This document shows positions 1 through 10,703 of a stretch of DNA of 64,000 nucleotides, one piece after another. The notes under the pieces were generated by a model. It did no database searches. It worked only from the letters and a program-made list of their open reading frames with translations, and had not been told where the DNA came from. The stretch's first letter is position 1. Each line of letters begins with the position of its first letter. Source of the DNA: Chiua virens (Eukaryota; Basidiomycota; Agaricomycetes; Boletales; Boletaceae). The translations under genes and the position numbers were made by a program. Location: positions 2,170,001-2,234,000 of the forward strand of contig JAHNUO010000007.1 in assembly GCA_019787685.1 (NCBI GenBank), read 5' to 3'.

Positions 1-739
1 ATCCTCCCTCGTGACTTAAGCTCGGGAGGGAAGAAGGCCGTTTTTCAGGAGAAAAGTAGTCTTGTTCAACGATGGGCGAGAGCGGTTGGTTGAAGTACTC
101 CTGGACGGGCGGACGGAGCGAGTGCACACTCTTGTTGGAATAGACACGTCCTAAATTAGGACGTGTTGAGATGCTCAAATTAGGAGGAGGATTTGTGGGC
201 GGAGGTGGCGGGAAATTGGGGTCGGGAGAGGATCGTCCGTGAACGAGTGAATGTGTGGATGACGACGGCCCAGCTGAATTCTGGGGAACCGAAGTGGGGA
301 TAGTTAGGCCGGGATTGTTATTAATATTTGTTCCGCTACTTGCGGCGTTAGAAGCGCTCGTAGTACTAGGTAGGTTCAGCCACGACACATGCGAAGGCGT
401 CGCTGGCGACTCTAAACTACTCTGTGAAGAGGTTGAAGACGGGGTGTGGGCGTAACCCTGCCAATACGGGTATGGGTGAGTTGGAACGCGGATCTCGGGT
501 GGAAGCGGATGCGAGTCAGAAGAGGCGGGTGAAGATGACTCGAGGCTCGTTGTACTCGCAAGTGGGTGGAACCCCCGGCGGTCGAGAGCCGAGTGAATTT
601 CGGTGCTGACATGAACCTCCATAGGCATGTTGGAGGACGATGGGTCAGGCAGGGGAACGGATGTAGATGTAGGGTCGAGGCGTTGATGTTCCTTGCTCTT
701 TGAGTTGTTAGAGTCCTTTAAACCCAATAGACGGCGCAT
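1..739 (-). CDS. Ser/Pro-rich hypothetical protein, 5' part only (gene runs off the window)
   Basis: An open frame of 246 codons starts at the ATG complementary to 737-739 and stays open to base 1, so the C-terminus lies outside the window. The visible protein begins MRRLLGLKDSNN and is a low-complexity chain rich in Ser, Pro, Thr and Asn. It contains a PPPPP run and a SPEKRPSS-type basic/proline patch near the edge. There is no signal peptide, membrane segment or recognisable fold in this part. Composition suggests a disordered N-terminus of a regulatory or signalling protein, but that is inference and I do not recognise the family. The frame is uninterrupted across the whole stretch, which is the main reason to call it coding. 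Confidence 0.6.
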   Translation of the reverse strand, partial: MRRLLGLKDSNNSKSKEHQRLDPTSTSVPLPDPSSSNMPMEVHVSTEIHSALDRRGFHPLASTTSLESSSPASSDSHPLPPEIRVPTHPYPYWQGYAHTPSSTSSQSSLESPATPSHVSWLNLPSTTSASNAASSGTNINNNPGLTIPTSVPQNSAGPSSSTHSLVHGRSSPDPNFPPPPPTNPPPNLSISTRPNLGRVYSNKSVHSLRPPVQEYFNQPLSPIVEQDYFSPEKRPSSLPSLSHEGG

Positions 740-1908
740 GTTGGACAACTACGTGTGCGCGTGTGACTGTAGACGGCGAATCAACTATGAAATCACTTGT
801 GCCCTTACCGCAGCTGGTTCGGGGAATAAGGGATAGGCTTTATTGGCGGACTCACTTTGCAATCCGCTATTGATCGCAGCGGGGCTTTGGAAAAGCGATG
901 GTACGACTGTCTGACAGACCTCACGTCGGTTCACCGAGAAAACGAGGCAGTAGAGCAAAGTCCTGATGCAGCGAGGGAAGTTAGGAGGGACGTGACTGTG
1001 GAAGTAATAGAACAGCGCACAGGAGTAGCGTCCGTTATATGTAGGTAGGCGGCGGTCCACGGGCACACGCGCGTGTTCCGCGAGGAGCTTGGGGGTAGAT
1101 TGAACGATGGATGCGTGTTTGAATGCGTCAACGGGACTTGTAAATGATAAACGCACGTCCGTCCGAGTCCTCGCAGATGAGCGGCTGACGAACCCGATGC
1201 AAGGCGACAGGAGTCGCATATCAGAATGCGGCTAGCCAAGAATAATTTCAGGCATGGCTCCAGGGCACGCAGCATACACATGCCTGAGCATGGTTTGCAG
1301 GCAACAGACGCTCGGTGTCTCGGTGGCCGGGATAAATCTGAAGGCTCGAGGTAGCTACTCTCGTATTGACTAGCGTGCCGGATTGTCTGGAAGGAACAGC
1401 GGCTGCAGCCGTCCTTCCATTCTTCATCTCGCCATGGCTCTGCTGTATGGAATCAAGGAGTGAGTGAGAAACGGGGTGACAGCCTGGCAGAATGGTCCGA
1501 CGGATGGTGCGCAGCTGTGCAAGGTACGCAATGCAGCCTCGTGTAGTCCTCCTGGTCGATGACGATTCGATTGGATATCCATTATGGATGATCATTCATG
1601 GAAAGATACGGAGTGCATGTTCATCACCGAGAAAGGCTGAGGAGATGCAATTTTCCCAAGGATGGTGGTGGCAGTCAACTTTTAAGCTAAGGGTCAAGCC
1701 ATTGCGGAGTAGTATGTACAGCCTATCGTCATAATCTCACCAAAACTGGATCCACAGAAAGTATGTAAGTATCGTAAGGATTGAACGAGAGTTGGGCTAC
1801 TACTATGTGTAAACAAGTCCGGGTATCTGAATGGTAAGTTATCAGCAAGTATAACGAGTTAGATCCGTGTAAAAGCAGCACGACGCAGGTTCCTATCTCT
1901 GTCATGTA
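740..1908. other. Intergenic region, no supported gene
   Basis: This stretch lies between the start of the edge gene and the 3' end of the acidic protein gene. Open frames of up to 144 codons exist on the minus strand, but they are rich in Cys, Arg and Ser in the manner of chance frames. They overlap each other in different frames and match no fold I know. It probably holds the promoter of the edge gene and the 3' untranslated region of the next one. Confidence 0.5.
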
Positions 1909-2622
1909 TTATGCCTTGACCTCTAAAGGGTCATGTAGATCTGATTCCCCTGATAAAGCTGTAACGGCGACCTCTGACACGGGGACAGTCTCGTCTGTCG
2001 AGGAGGAGTCGATATTAGTCGTGACAGGTACTGCCTCGGATCTGCCGCTGTCTTCATGACTCTCCTCCACATTGTCCTCGGGTGCTGAAGATGCCAGAGA
2101 GTCCTTATCATCATCTACGCAGTCCTGGTCCTCGGCCTCCTCGACCGGCTCGGGTGAGTTGGACTCTGGCTCCAGAGATCCGGACGGCGAATCAGGAAGT
2201 GGAACGCAATCGGGCCGTGTGGATGAAACATCCTCTGCTTCATCCTTATCTTCGAGATCGACCTCCTTGACGCCCTTGGTGACCTCTTTCACATCCTTCT
2301 GTTCAATATTCCCATCTGCCTTTGGGTTCTCCCCCTCTGACGCAGAGTCAGATTCGGTCTCGGGTCTGACAAGGTCGGTTTTCATTCTTTTCGCAGTGGA
2401 GGCCGATTCATCGTCGTGGTTCGCGGCGCTGTGTGTGCGTTTGCGACCGATTGTCGGAGCATGGGAGGTGGCTTGAGGACGGCCAGATCGGGACCGGAAG
2501 GCGAAGCCAAGTCAGTATTGGGACACAGCTCAGATGAAATTTGTGTACTCACCGTCCTCTCTCCATGGACGGTCAGGACGAGGAAGGAGGGAAACAGTGA
2601 CTCGTCGTATAAACTGAAACAT
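1909..2622 (-). CDS. Small acidic nuclear-type conserved hypothetical protein
   Basis: Two exons (2553-2622 and 1909-2471) joined across an 81-nt GTGAGT...AG intron give 210 residues in one frame. The N-terminus, MFQFIRRVTVSLLPRPDRPW, is basic and aromatic and looks conserved rather than random. It is followed by GRKR and KRMK, two short basic clusters that could act as a bipartite nuclear signal. From about residue 70 to the end the chain is Glu/Asp/Ser-rich and surely disordered. I chose this start because it is the only ATG whose phase matches the second exon. The gene is divergent from seryl-tRNA synthetase and may share a promoter with it. The function is unknown to me. Confidence 0.6.
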
Positions 2623-3008
2623 GATGAACAAGACAAGAACTTAGCGGGTATAAGACAAGAGGAGGGTGTAAATTAGACGTGGTGTAACGCACAGATATAA
2701 GTACGCGCGACGTCAGGGGGAACCGTGTAGTCTGTTTATCTTTGTTTATTCTTGTGGGCTCATCCACAACCATTGTTCTTCTCGTCCACAACCCATAAAA
2801 ATGTGCAAGAACAATGACAAGTCGACTTGCTACTCATCAATCTCTGGTAAAAGCCACATCCACAAGTCATCCACCACTTTGACACCGCTTTGGCAATGGG
2901 GAGTCATGGTGAGTCTGTGACATATTGATTACGTAATCTATCTATCATATATTGTTCCAAACTCGTTCAGTCCACCTACACAAGATATACCCTCTTTGAT
3001 CGCACACG
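2623..3008. promoter_or_regulatory. Shared divergent promoter region (acidic protein / seryl-tRNA synthetase)
   Basis: These 386 bases separate the start codons of two genes transcribed away from each other, so both promoters must sit here or overlap into the genes. No canonical TATA box is convincing. A pyrimidine-rich stretch precedes the synthetase start. Confidence 0.45.
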
Positions 3009-4772
3009 ATGACACTCGACGTAACAAGCTTTATAGACAGCAAGGGTGGTAATGCGGAGGAGATCCGCGAGTCGCAGCGCAAGCGCGGCGAGCCGGTCGA
3101 GCTCGTAGACCAAGTCATAGACATGTATGCCGAGTGGGTAAAAAGTGCGTCGCAATCTCCTCGTCAACATCCGGATCGGGATCAACCACATCCTCCCTTT
3201 TAGTGGACTTTGAACTCAACGGCCTTAACAAGCAAGTGAATGCAACCCAGAAAGAGATCGGTGCAAAGAAAAAGGTACGCTCCCGTGCCGATGATTATAT
3301 CTTATCTCACGACCGATCCTTCGTTTCCCAGGCAAAAGAACCAGCAGACGATCTCGTCGCACAGAAGAAGGCCCTCGATGCACAAGTGGAAGCCAAGCGG
3401 AAAGAAACTCGTGAATTTGAACTCTTCATGCGCCAAAAGGCGAGCAACGTCGGAAACATCGTTGCCAAGGACGTACCCGTCAGTTTGACCGAGGTCCGTG
3501 TCTAGCTATACTCTGCTGCATTGGTCTAATACGACCCTCTGCAGGACGACAACGTAACACTGCGGACATGGCATCCAGATGGCCCCAACGGTCAAGTAGA
3601 AAAAAAGACGGATATCATGCCCCATCATGAAGTCCTCCTCCGACTAGATGCTATGGATCTCGAGCGAGGTAAGCTCCTCCATGCCTAACTCCACGTCCCG
3701 TCCTCACCGCTCAGTCCAACGTACGCAGGCGCAAAGATAGTCGGTCACAGAGGTTACTTTCTCACCGACGACGGCGTCGATCTGAATCAAGCTCTCATCA
3801 GCTACGCCCTCGACTTTCTCCGAAAACGCGGCTACAAAAAGATCCAACCCCCGTTCATGGTCAACAAGGAAGTCATGGCCAAGACCGCACAACTCAGCCA
3901 ATTCGACGAAGAACTCTACAAGGTGCGTCCGCCCCGCATCTCGTCATAGTTCCCCGGAAATATTAATCCGCGATCGCATCGCAGGTCATCGCCGACGAAG
4001 ACGAAAAATACCTTATCGCCACTTCGGAACAGCCCATCTCGGCCTTCCACTCCGACGAATGGTTCGAAGACCCCAAGACCCAACTTCCCATCTACTACGC
4101 CGGCTACTCGACCTGTTTCCGCAAAGAAGCCGGCTCGGCCGGCCGCGATATGTGGGGCATCTTCCGCGTCCACCAATTCGAAAAGGTTGAGCAGTTCGTC
4201 ATCACCGCGCCTGAGGAGAGCTGGACCGCGTTCGACACCATGCTCAGCAACAGTGAGGCGTTTTATCAGAGTCTCGGGTTGCCCTACCGTGTCGTCGCGA
4301 TCGTCAGTGGCGCCCTCAATCTCGCCGCGTCGAAAAAGTGCGATTTGGAGGCGTGGTTCCCGTTCCAGGGGGTGTACAAGGAAGTTGGTGTCGTGCTCGA
4401 ATTGTACCGACTATCGTGCGTGCCTTCGTCCTTCCCTGTCGGTCGCGCTCACACCATTTGAACAGAGAGCCGACGGCTCGAGGTTCGCTGTGGCCTCAAG
4501 ACGAAAGATCAACAACGCAAGGTATACGTACATATGCTTAACGGGACCATGTGCGCTACCGAACGCGCGCTGTGCTGTCTCGTTGAGAATTACCAGACGA
4601 CCGACGTACGTTGTCATTTCGGTTCCTTTTTTCGTGTGCACTGATCGCGGTGCGCGCTGTGGTCGAATAGGGCCTCGTGATACCCGAAGTACTGCGACCT
4701 TATATGCAAGGACGCGACTTCTTACCGTGGAAGAAGACGCTGCCCAAAAATCTACAGCGGAAACAGGCATGA
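3009..4772 (+). CDS. SES1: Seryl-tRNA synthetase, cytosolic (one frameshift in exon 6)
   Basis: Class II aminoacyl-tRNA synthetase that charges tRNA-Ser (and tRNA-Sec where present) with serine. Eight exons: 3009-3144, 3204-3274, 3332-3493, 3545-3668, 3729-3922, 3985-4415, 4466-4605 and 4671-4772, giving about 452 residues, normal for the fungal enzyme. The first 110 residues form the long helical hairpin that grips tRNA (Lys/Glu-rich, with [10 protein letters not shown]). The core follows: the motif-2 region [16 protein letters not shown] and the motif-3 side with [18 protein letters not shown] and [10 protein letters not shown]. Exon 6 carries one extra base at about 4383-4386. Upstream the frame reads GVYKE and downstream it resumes, one base out, as [10 protein letters not shown] followed by QSRRLEVR. 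The phase of the exon 6/7 junction also requires one base fewer. I read this as a sequence error rather than a dead gene because everything else is intact. Confidence 0.93.
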
Positions 4773-5235
4773 TAGATGAGTCGACAGTTTGGTAATAGAG
4801 CCGACGTATGAGCCGTCTTGGACCCTCGTCCTGCGGTCGAAGCGAGTTGATACTCGGGGTGATAATACTAGACCAATGCATTTTCGCATCCGAGTATTGC
4901 TCACTTAAGTCTAATGAGAACGAAAACGAAATGTGAACGGGTAGTATTACAAAATACAGATGCAATCAACCTAGGTAGCAACAGTCAACGTGCAGTACAT
5001 TAAATTAGCAAGTAAACGAAGAACCAAGTCAAAAAAAGTGGGGAAGGGATGCAGGGGTGTATCAGTGCATAGAATGAAGATGGATATCCAGAGTCAGCGA
5101 CGAGCGCAGACGGTCCATGGAACCGCCTGACATGGTATGCATACGCCTATATGGGACAAGTTTGTGTGCCAATGGGAATCAAGAAAAACCAACCACGCGG
5201 CAGGACGTGGCACGATGCAAATCGACCTCGTGCAA
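4773..5235. other. Convergent 3' ends of seryl-tRNA synthetase and IRE1
   Basis: The two genes run towards each other across these 463 bases, which should hold both 3' untranslated regions. A-rich stretches around 4980-5045 could serve polyadenylation. No coding signal is seen. Confidence 0.4.
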
Positions 5236-8200
5236 TCACGACTCGTTGAGATCAAAGTATGCCCTAAACATCGACTCTGTCCGAAGATGTGTCTCGGAAA
5301 TGACACCATGCACGTGCATGAACAGTGTCGGGAACCGTTTTGTAAAGTAACACAAGAACCCTTCGGGCATCGGTCCGAGCGTGCGCTTGACGTGGTCCGG
5401 AAGGTCTTGATAATGATGTTTCTGCGGCGTGCCACTTTAGAAAAAAAAGCAACGCGCTGCGCGCATTCGGGGCTCACCTTGTTCCGCAGGGCCCTCATTA
5501 AATCTTGCACGCTCTTGCCGTCGTATTTCCGGAATTTGCCCAGGTTCTCTATGAAGACTTTATCGAGCCTGGCGTGCCAGTCGTGGCCCAGGATGTCAAC
5601 CGCGCCCGTCTCGAGTACGACAAGATTGCGGTCCCGCGGGTCTCGACACATGATCTCAAAGCGATCAGACGCATCTTGGAGGAAATTCAGTCGGCGCGCT
5701 GGGTCCCAGAAGAAGGGGTGTACGAGACAGGTCGTAGTATCGGGTCTATGGAAAAGACTTGGGATAAGAACGAGCACAAAAAGACAGACGTAAGTCAGAC
5801 TTACCGATGAGAAGCATCCGGGTCCAGCATCCTGTCGATCAAATCGACAGCTTCGGAACCTTCCTCTCCAAACCGCTCCAACCCATCCAGATTCTTGACG
5901 TTTTTGATGATGTTGACTTCCCTCTCAAATCTGCCTCCAAAGGGATGCGATCCGTTCGTCAGGACGTAGTAGAACAGGCATCCCAGCGCGAAAATGTCGA
6001 CAGCCTTCGTAAGACGCGTCGTTGCTCGAGGCGTCGACGAGCCCCCGTTGATGACGGTACCCGTGCTACCCACAGACGATTGCGACCCATCATCTTGAAG
6101 TGAATCGTCGAGCTTCACATCACCACGAAGAATTTCAGGTGCTCTCCAGCCCACCGTGCCAGCAGCGTGCGCACCCTGCGCGGTCGGCAAAAAGCTCGTC
6201 TGATCCACCTCGAGCTTTTTACACAGCCCGAAATCGGATATCAACATTCTTCGACCGCCATCCTTGCCCGTCGACCCGTTTTTGGGACCCGAGATGAGGA
6301 TGTTGTGTGGTTTGATGTCGCGATGGATGATTTTGAGTGAGTGAAGGTGGCGCAATCCAGACGTGATCTGCCGAAGTGCGCGTTTAGGATCAAAGGTTGC
6401 CACGATGTCCTGATGTTGGTCTGGGGATTCGATCGCATCGGCGAGTGAGGCAGGACACAGCTCAAGAGCAATGTAGAGGAAGTTGCCCTGAGATTCTTGG
6501 TAGTAGTATCGGATGACGTTGGGATGGTCGTCGGACTCCTGCAGGATGCTAACCTCACGGGCGGCAAGCGTGACAAAATCCTGAAGGAGACGCTTGACTG
6601 CCACTGCGCGACCTTGAAGAGACCCCTGGTACACTACTGTCCCATGTGATCCGAATCCTGCGGAACACGGGTCAGCCAGTCGCCCAAACCAATCGAGTTC
6701 ATGGACAGGAGAAACCAAACTCACCGAGAATCGTATCGGATACGACGAGTGAAGGTGTGGAAGGCTTCATTGCCGGCTGAACGACCAACGTTGCCGAACC
6801 AGGTTGTTTCGTGGTCTCCTCGCCTGCACTCCCACTACTATCGGCCTTAGAACCAGCGATGCCTTGACCATCCTCAATATCATCAACACTACCAGCAGCT
6901 GCGGAATTCTTTCCTTTGCCCCCCTTCCCTCTTCGACCTCTTCTCTTCCGCTTTTTGAGTGGTGTATCCGTAATGTCCCCTTCTCGCTCGCTCTCCTCGA
7001 TATCGTCAGCGGGAAGTGATCCAGGAGGATCCAAAACCCCTTTTGCGATTGTGGGCGAATCTGTCAACTGAACTTCAGGGTCTAGTGAAACAGGGACAGA
7101 GGTCGGCGGAGATGTCCCGACGGCTGATGGTAATGGGGGTGGTGAGTGAATTGTCATATCATAACTTTCTCCGTCGGGTGTCGATACGAGCGCCGGTGAC
7201 ACCTGTATCACGACACGTTCAGAATAATCAGCAGGCGGAAATGGTGCGCTCTGAGGCTCTGGCGTGGGGAGAATAGTTTTTGGGTGTAGTTTTCCAGGGA
7301 TAATTTTGTCTCTGAGTAGAAAGATAGAACCAAACACTATGGCAAGGACAACGGTACCAAATGCGGTGGAAATTCCGAAACTTTCCCCTATCGCATTCGC
7401 AACAGATGTCCAAGAGGGCGCGGCCGTAGACAGATTATTGGTGGTATTAGGGATATCTGTGGGGGAATCTACTGAACCAATGTTATTGTCATTGTTTCGG
7501 GCAAAGTCTGTCTCGGGGGGAAGCTCGACGGAAGGAACGCCCGGTAGTTGCCTTGAATTGAGGGAAGATGCATCCAAAGGACGTTTTCCAGTCAGGCAAC
7601 GTGCGTCAAAGGGTGATCGCGCACATAACTCTCTGAGCTTGCGAAGCTTCGTGATACCATCGACTCTATCCGGGAGGTCAGTATGGGGACTGGCCAAGGG
7701 TGGCGGGTCGATGGCAGCGGGCATTGATGCTATACTCTGTATCTCCGAAAGCAATCAGCGGGAAATGATCATTACCCATGACGAACAGCGAACCGGTTTC
7801 CTCCACGAGACCCACATAGGCCGTGTCGGGATCATAGATCGAAGGTGCAGCTTTCTCATCAAAGCCCTGCAACACATCCGAGATGGGTGGTCGAGGTTGC
7901 ATGAGTACAAAAGGTTGGGGGCGTCTAGAACTAGATAGAACATCAAATATTGCGACACTAGAGCATCGTGCGAGAAATTCAGGGGTTACGTTACAAGGCA
8001 CCAAAAATAAACGCTTACACAGGACTGTCAAAAGTCAGAGCCCACAAAATTTGAGGCTTGACGGGTATATGGGTCTCGTGAATTGATGTCTCGTGCTTTG
8101 AACGACATGATTTGGCCATTTGGCAGGGATTCAATGTAGATGTTGTCCGGAGTGCGCCGGTAGGTAGCTTGGACAGCATTGTCCTGCATGTTGGGACCGT

Positions 8201-9030
8201 ACGATGAAAACTGAGAGGTTGTGAATTGGCAACCTACGTCCGGAGGCGGAGCGAGAGTAAATGGCGACGTTATAATCTATTCGACCGTGTTCTGAACGTG
8301 GGCTACTCGATCCATCTGGAGAGCTCACCTGTGCGGCCGAGGAAGACCTCTGTAGGGACAGGTTATCATTCCTGGGCAGATAGCCCTCCAGTTCATCCAA
8401 ATCTATTCCTCCTTTTCTTTGAGGTCTTCAAAAGGGTTCCAGGGACATTCAGCATTGATCGTCTTGACTTTTCCCGTCTCCAGCTCAATGGCCAAGAGCT
8501 GAGGTCTCTTTCTTGCCGACAAACACTCGTTCATCATCTTCTTTGTCAAACTTGAACGGGGATAATTCGACGAGCTGGGACATGGACACGGAGAGTGGCT
8601 GCAGCGGACTCGTAGGGGTCGCCATCACATATATATCGCCTGTCTGAGGCTCAATGATGTAGAGCTCCTGGTGTGTGTCGTCGTCGTCGGTGAGGTCATA
8701 ATCTATGGTAGCGTGCTTGGTGCGGACGAGTGGGGCGAGACTGGACGGGATATCTGTGGCTGCTGCGGACATGGACCATAGCCGTTGACCGGAGGTGCGA
8801 TTGACGGCGTGAAAGCTGCCGTCGATGGATGCGACGAGGACGATGTCGACGAGGGTTATGTCGTCCGCATCATCGCCGAGGGTAGGTTTTAGAGGCGTTC
8901 TAGCCCAAGGATGGGCGGCATTGAGTAGCCTGGGTCGTGCGCTGGCAAGGTCGCGGTGAAGGCCAATGGTCTGTGCGAGGACGACGGCGAGGAGGAGAAG
9001 CAGGAGGAAGCAGAAAGAAATTGGACGCAT
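5236..9030 (-). CDS. IRE1: IRE1-type unfolded protein sensor: kinase and endoribonuclease
   Basis: ER transmembrane stress sensor; in fungi its RNase splices the HAC1/XBP1-type mRNA. The N-terminus MRPISFCFLLLLLLAVVLAQ is a signal peptide. The luminal beta-propeller follows (VASIDGSFHAVNRTSGQRLW, SPFKFDKEDDERVFVGKKET, GPNMQDNAVQATYRRTPDN). The exon 6725-7689 holds the membrane helix (VVLAIVFGSIFLL) and a very basic linker (KKRKRRGRRGKGGKGK). The kinase has AVKRLL, HRDIKPHNIL, DFGLC and APEIL (exon 5805-6657). The KEN RNase has KYDGKSVQDLMRALRNKKHH and ends MFRAYFDLNES (5478-5745, 5236-5421). The kinase and RNase frames are clean. The luminal part has five 1-nt shifts, near 8500, 8406, 8356, 8210 and 8098, each restoring the conserved frame if corrected. 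A frame change near 7690-7735 fits a 46-nt intron, but another 46-nt intron is nearly as good. The length, about 1150 residues, is normal for fungi. Confidence 0.93.
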
Positions 9031-9151
9031 GTGTCAAGAAACGCCCATTGGATGTTGACGTTGAGAACACAAGCCAGAGAGTTGTTCACTTGACGCACGG
9101 CTCACACACTTGCACAGCAGAGACACCGCTTACAAGTTACCATCAATATCC
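9031..9151. promoter_or_regulatory. Compact divergent promoter (IRE1 / JIP5)
   Basis: Only 121 bases separate the two start codons, which point away from each other. The stress sensor and the ribosome-biogenesis gene must therefore share this core promoter region. I see no clear TATA box. Confidence 0.45.
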
Positions 9152-10703
9152 ATGCCGGACATCCAAGTCGGTTCCCAGATTTTCGACCTTGCATTTCACC
9201 CGAAAAAGCACAACCGTCTACACCGGTTTACTCAATGGTTCTCTAAAAGCGTTCCGATACGACGAACAAGGTCAGCACCAGCAGACCTTCTCACTCAGAC
9301 CCTCCAAGCGCTCCTGCCGGTGCCTTGCAACGGACCAAGACGGCGCCCATCTCTTTGCCGCAGGAAAAGCCAGGTCCATTTTGTACGTTTCCTCCCGTTG
9401 ACCGGGCAATGTCATTCCCGACCCCACTAGCACCATCGATACACCCACAGGCACTCTATCTGACACTCGAAAAGATGCACACGAGTAAGTACATCACCCT
9501 CACGACGCCCGGCCATCCCCTGACATCGTCAGTGCCTGTGTAGCTCACCTGTGAACCGCATGAAATATCTATTTCCCAACCTGTTTTGCACCGGCGATGA
9601 TGACGGCGTGATCAAGGTTTGTCTGTCTTCGTGTTACCGCTCACTGCACATACTTATATACCATCTTAGCTCTGGGACCCGCGGACACCACAGGAAATAT
9701 CTCGGTATACCCATCATTTTGATTTCATATCCGACTTTCTATGGCTTGGCGACAAAAAGCAGCTCGTTACCACAAGGTACATTCTTTAACCGCGCCCTCG
9801 AGATCATTCCGTTCATTCTTGTCCTTTTCTGAAGCGCAGATGGCACCCTTTCGGTGATTGACGTACGTGGAAAAAAGACTGAGCCGCTCGCCCGGTCCGA
9901 GGATCAAGAAGATGAGTTGCTCTCCATCGTTGCTATACGAAAGTACGTCCCTCTTTCTTGTGTTCTGCGCGCTACTTACGTGCGTACTCCCCGAAACATG
10001 TTAGCGGGACAAAGGTCGTTGTCGGCACCCAATTAGGGATTCTGTCGGTATTCAACCGCAGTCAAGGATGGGGAGATTGTGTAGACAGAGTTCCTGGGTG
10101 AGGCTACAACCTTGAAATTTTTGATGCGAGATTTTCTTAATTATCCACCGATATAGACACCCACAATCCATTGACGCACTCTGTTCATTACCGTCGTCAT
10201 ACCTCTCTTCCCACTCCACTATACTAACGGGGTCGTCGGACGGATTCCTTCGTGCTGTGCAGCTATTTCCTACCAAACTTCTTGGCGTCGTTGCAGACCA
10301 CGGCTCGTTTCCTATCGAGAGGATTGTAGTCGACCAAAGCGGTGAAGGAAGATGGATAGGCAGTGCAGGCCATGATGATACGCTCAAAATGACGGATCTC
10401 AAAGACATCTTTGAAGATGAGGATTGCGATGACGAGCAAGAGCTTGATGGATCCGTGCACGGCGAGGAAGAGGCCCATTCATCCAAGGGGGAGACCGAGC
10501 GCGAGGCACGTTCCGACGATGCTCACGAGGCGCTGCAGCCCCAGCCGGAAGACCAATCAGAGGGCTGGGATTCGCCCAAGGAAACGAAAAAGAAAAGAAA
10601 GAAGGAGGGGAAAGATTCGTTGGAAGGGAGGAAAAAAAAAGGCAGGAATGAGATTGATGCCGAACCATCCTTTTTCTCTGGTTATAGCCTGTTCGTTGCT
10701 TAG
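9152..10703 (+). CDS. JIP5: WD-repeat ribosome biogenesis protein JIP5 (WDR55 homologue)
   Basis: Nucleolar WD40 protein needed for 60S ribosome assembly in yeast. Seven exons: 9152-9382, 9431-9484, 9544-9616, 9670-9776, 9835-9942, 10005-10097 and 10157-10703, giving about 403 residues. Propeller blades carry the expected motifs: FDLAFHP, TVYTGLLNGSLKAFRYD, RPSKRSCRCLA, NRMKYLFPNLFCTGDDDGVI, LWDPRTP, TTSADGTLSVIDVRG and VVVGTQLGILSVFNR. The tail is acidic, then Lys-rich (KKKRKKEGK), then FFSG, as in this family. One extra A in the A5 run at 9203-9207 breaks the frame after FHPK; removing it restores the conserved TVYTGLL. The last four or so residues differ from the usual short ending after FFSG, so the stop may be slightly off. 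Divergent from IRE1. Confidence 0.88.

Noticed and set aside
785..1219. Minus-strand frame of 144 codons upstream of the edge gene
   Set aside because: Composition is chance-like, it overlaps another frame of 116 codons, and it has no motif or splice-linked extension.
7690..7735. A frameshift in IRE1 before the membrane exon
   Set aside because: A 46-nt GTATAG...CCAG intron keeps the frame (IAFGDTDPHTDLP), so a sequence error is not required here.
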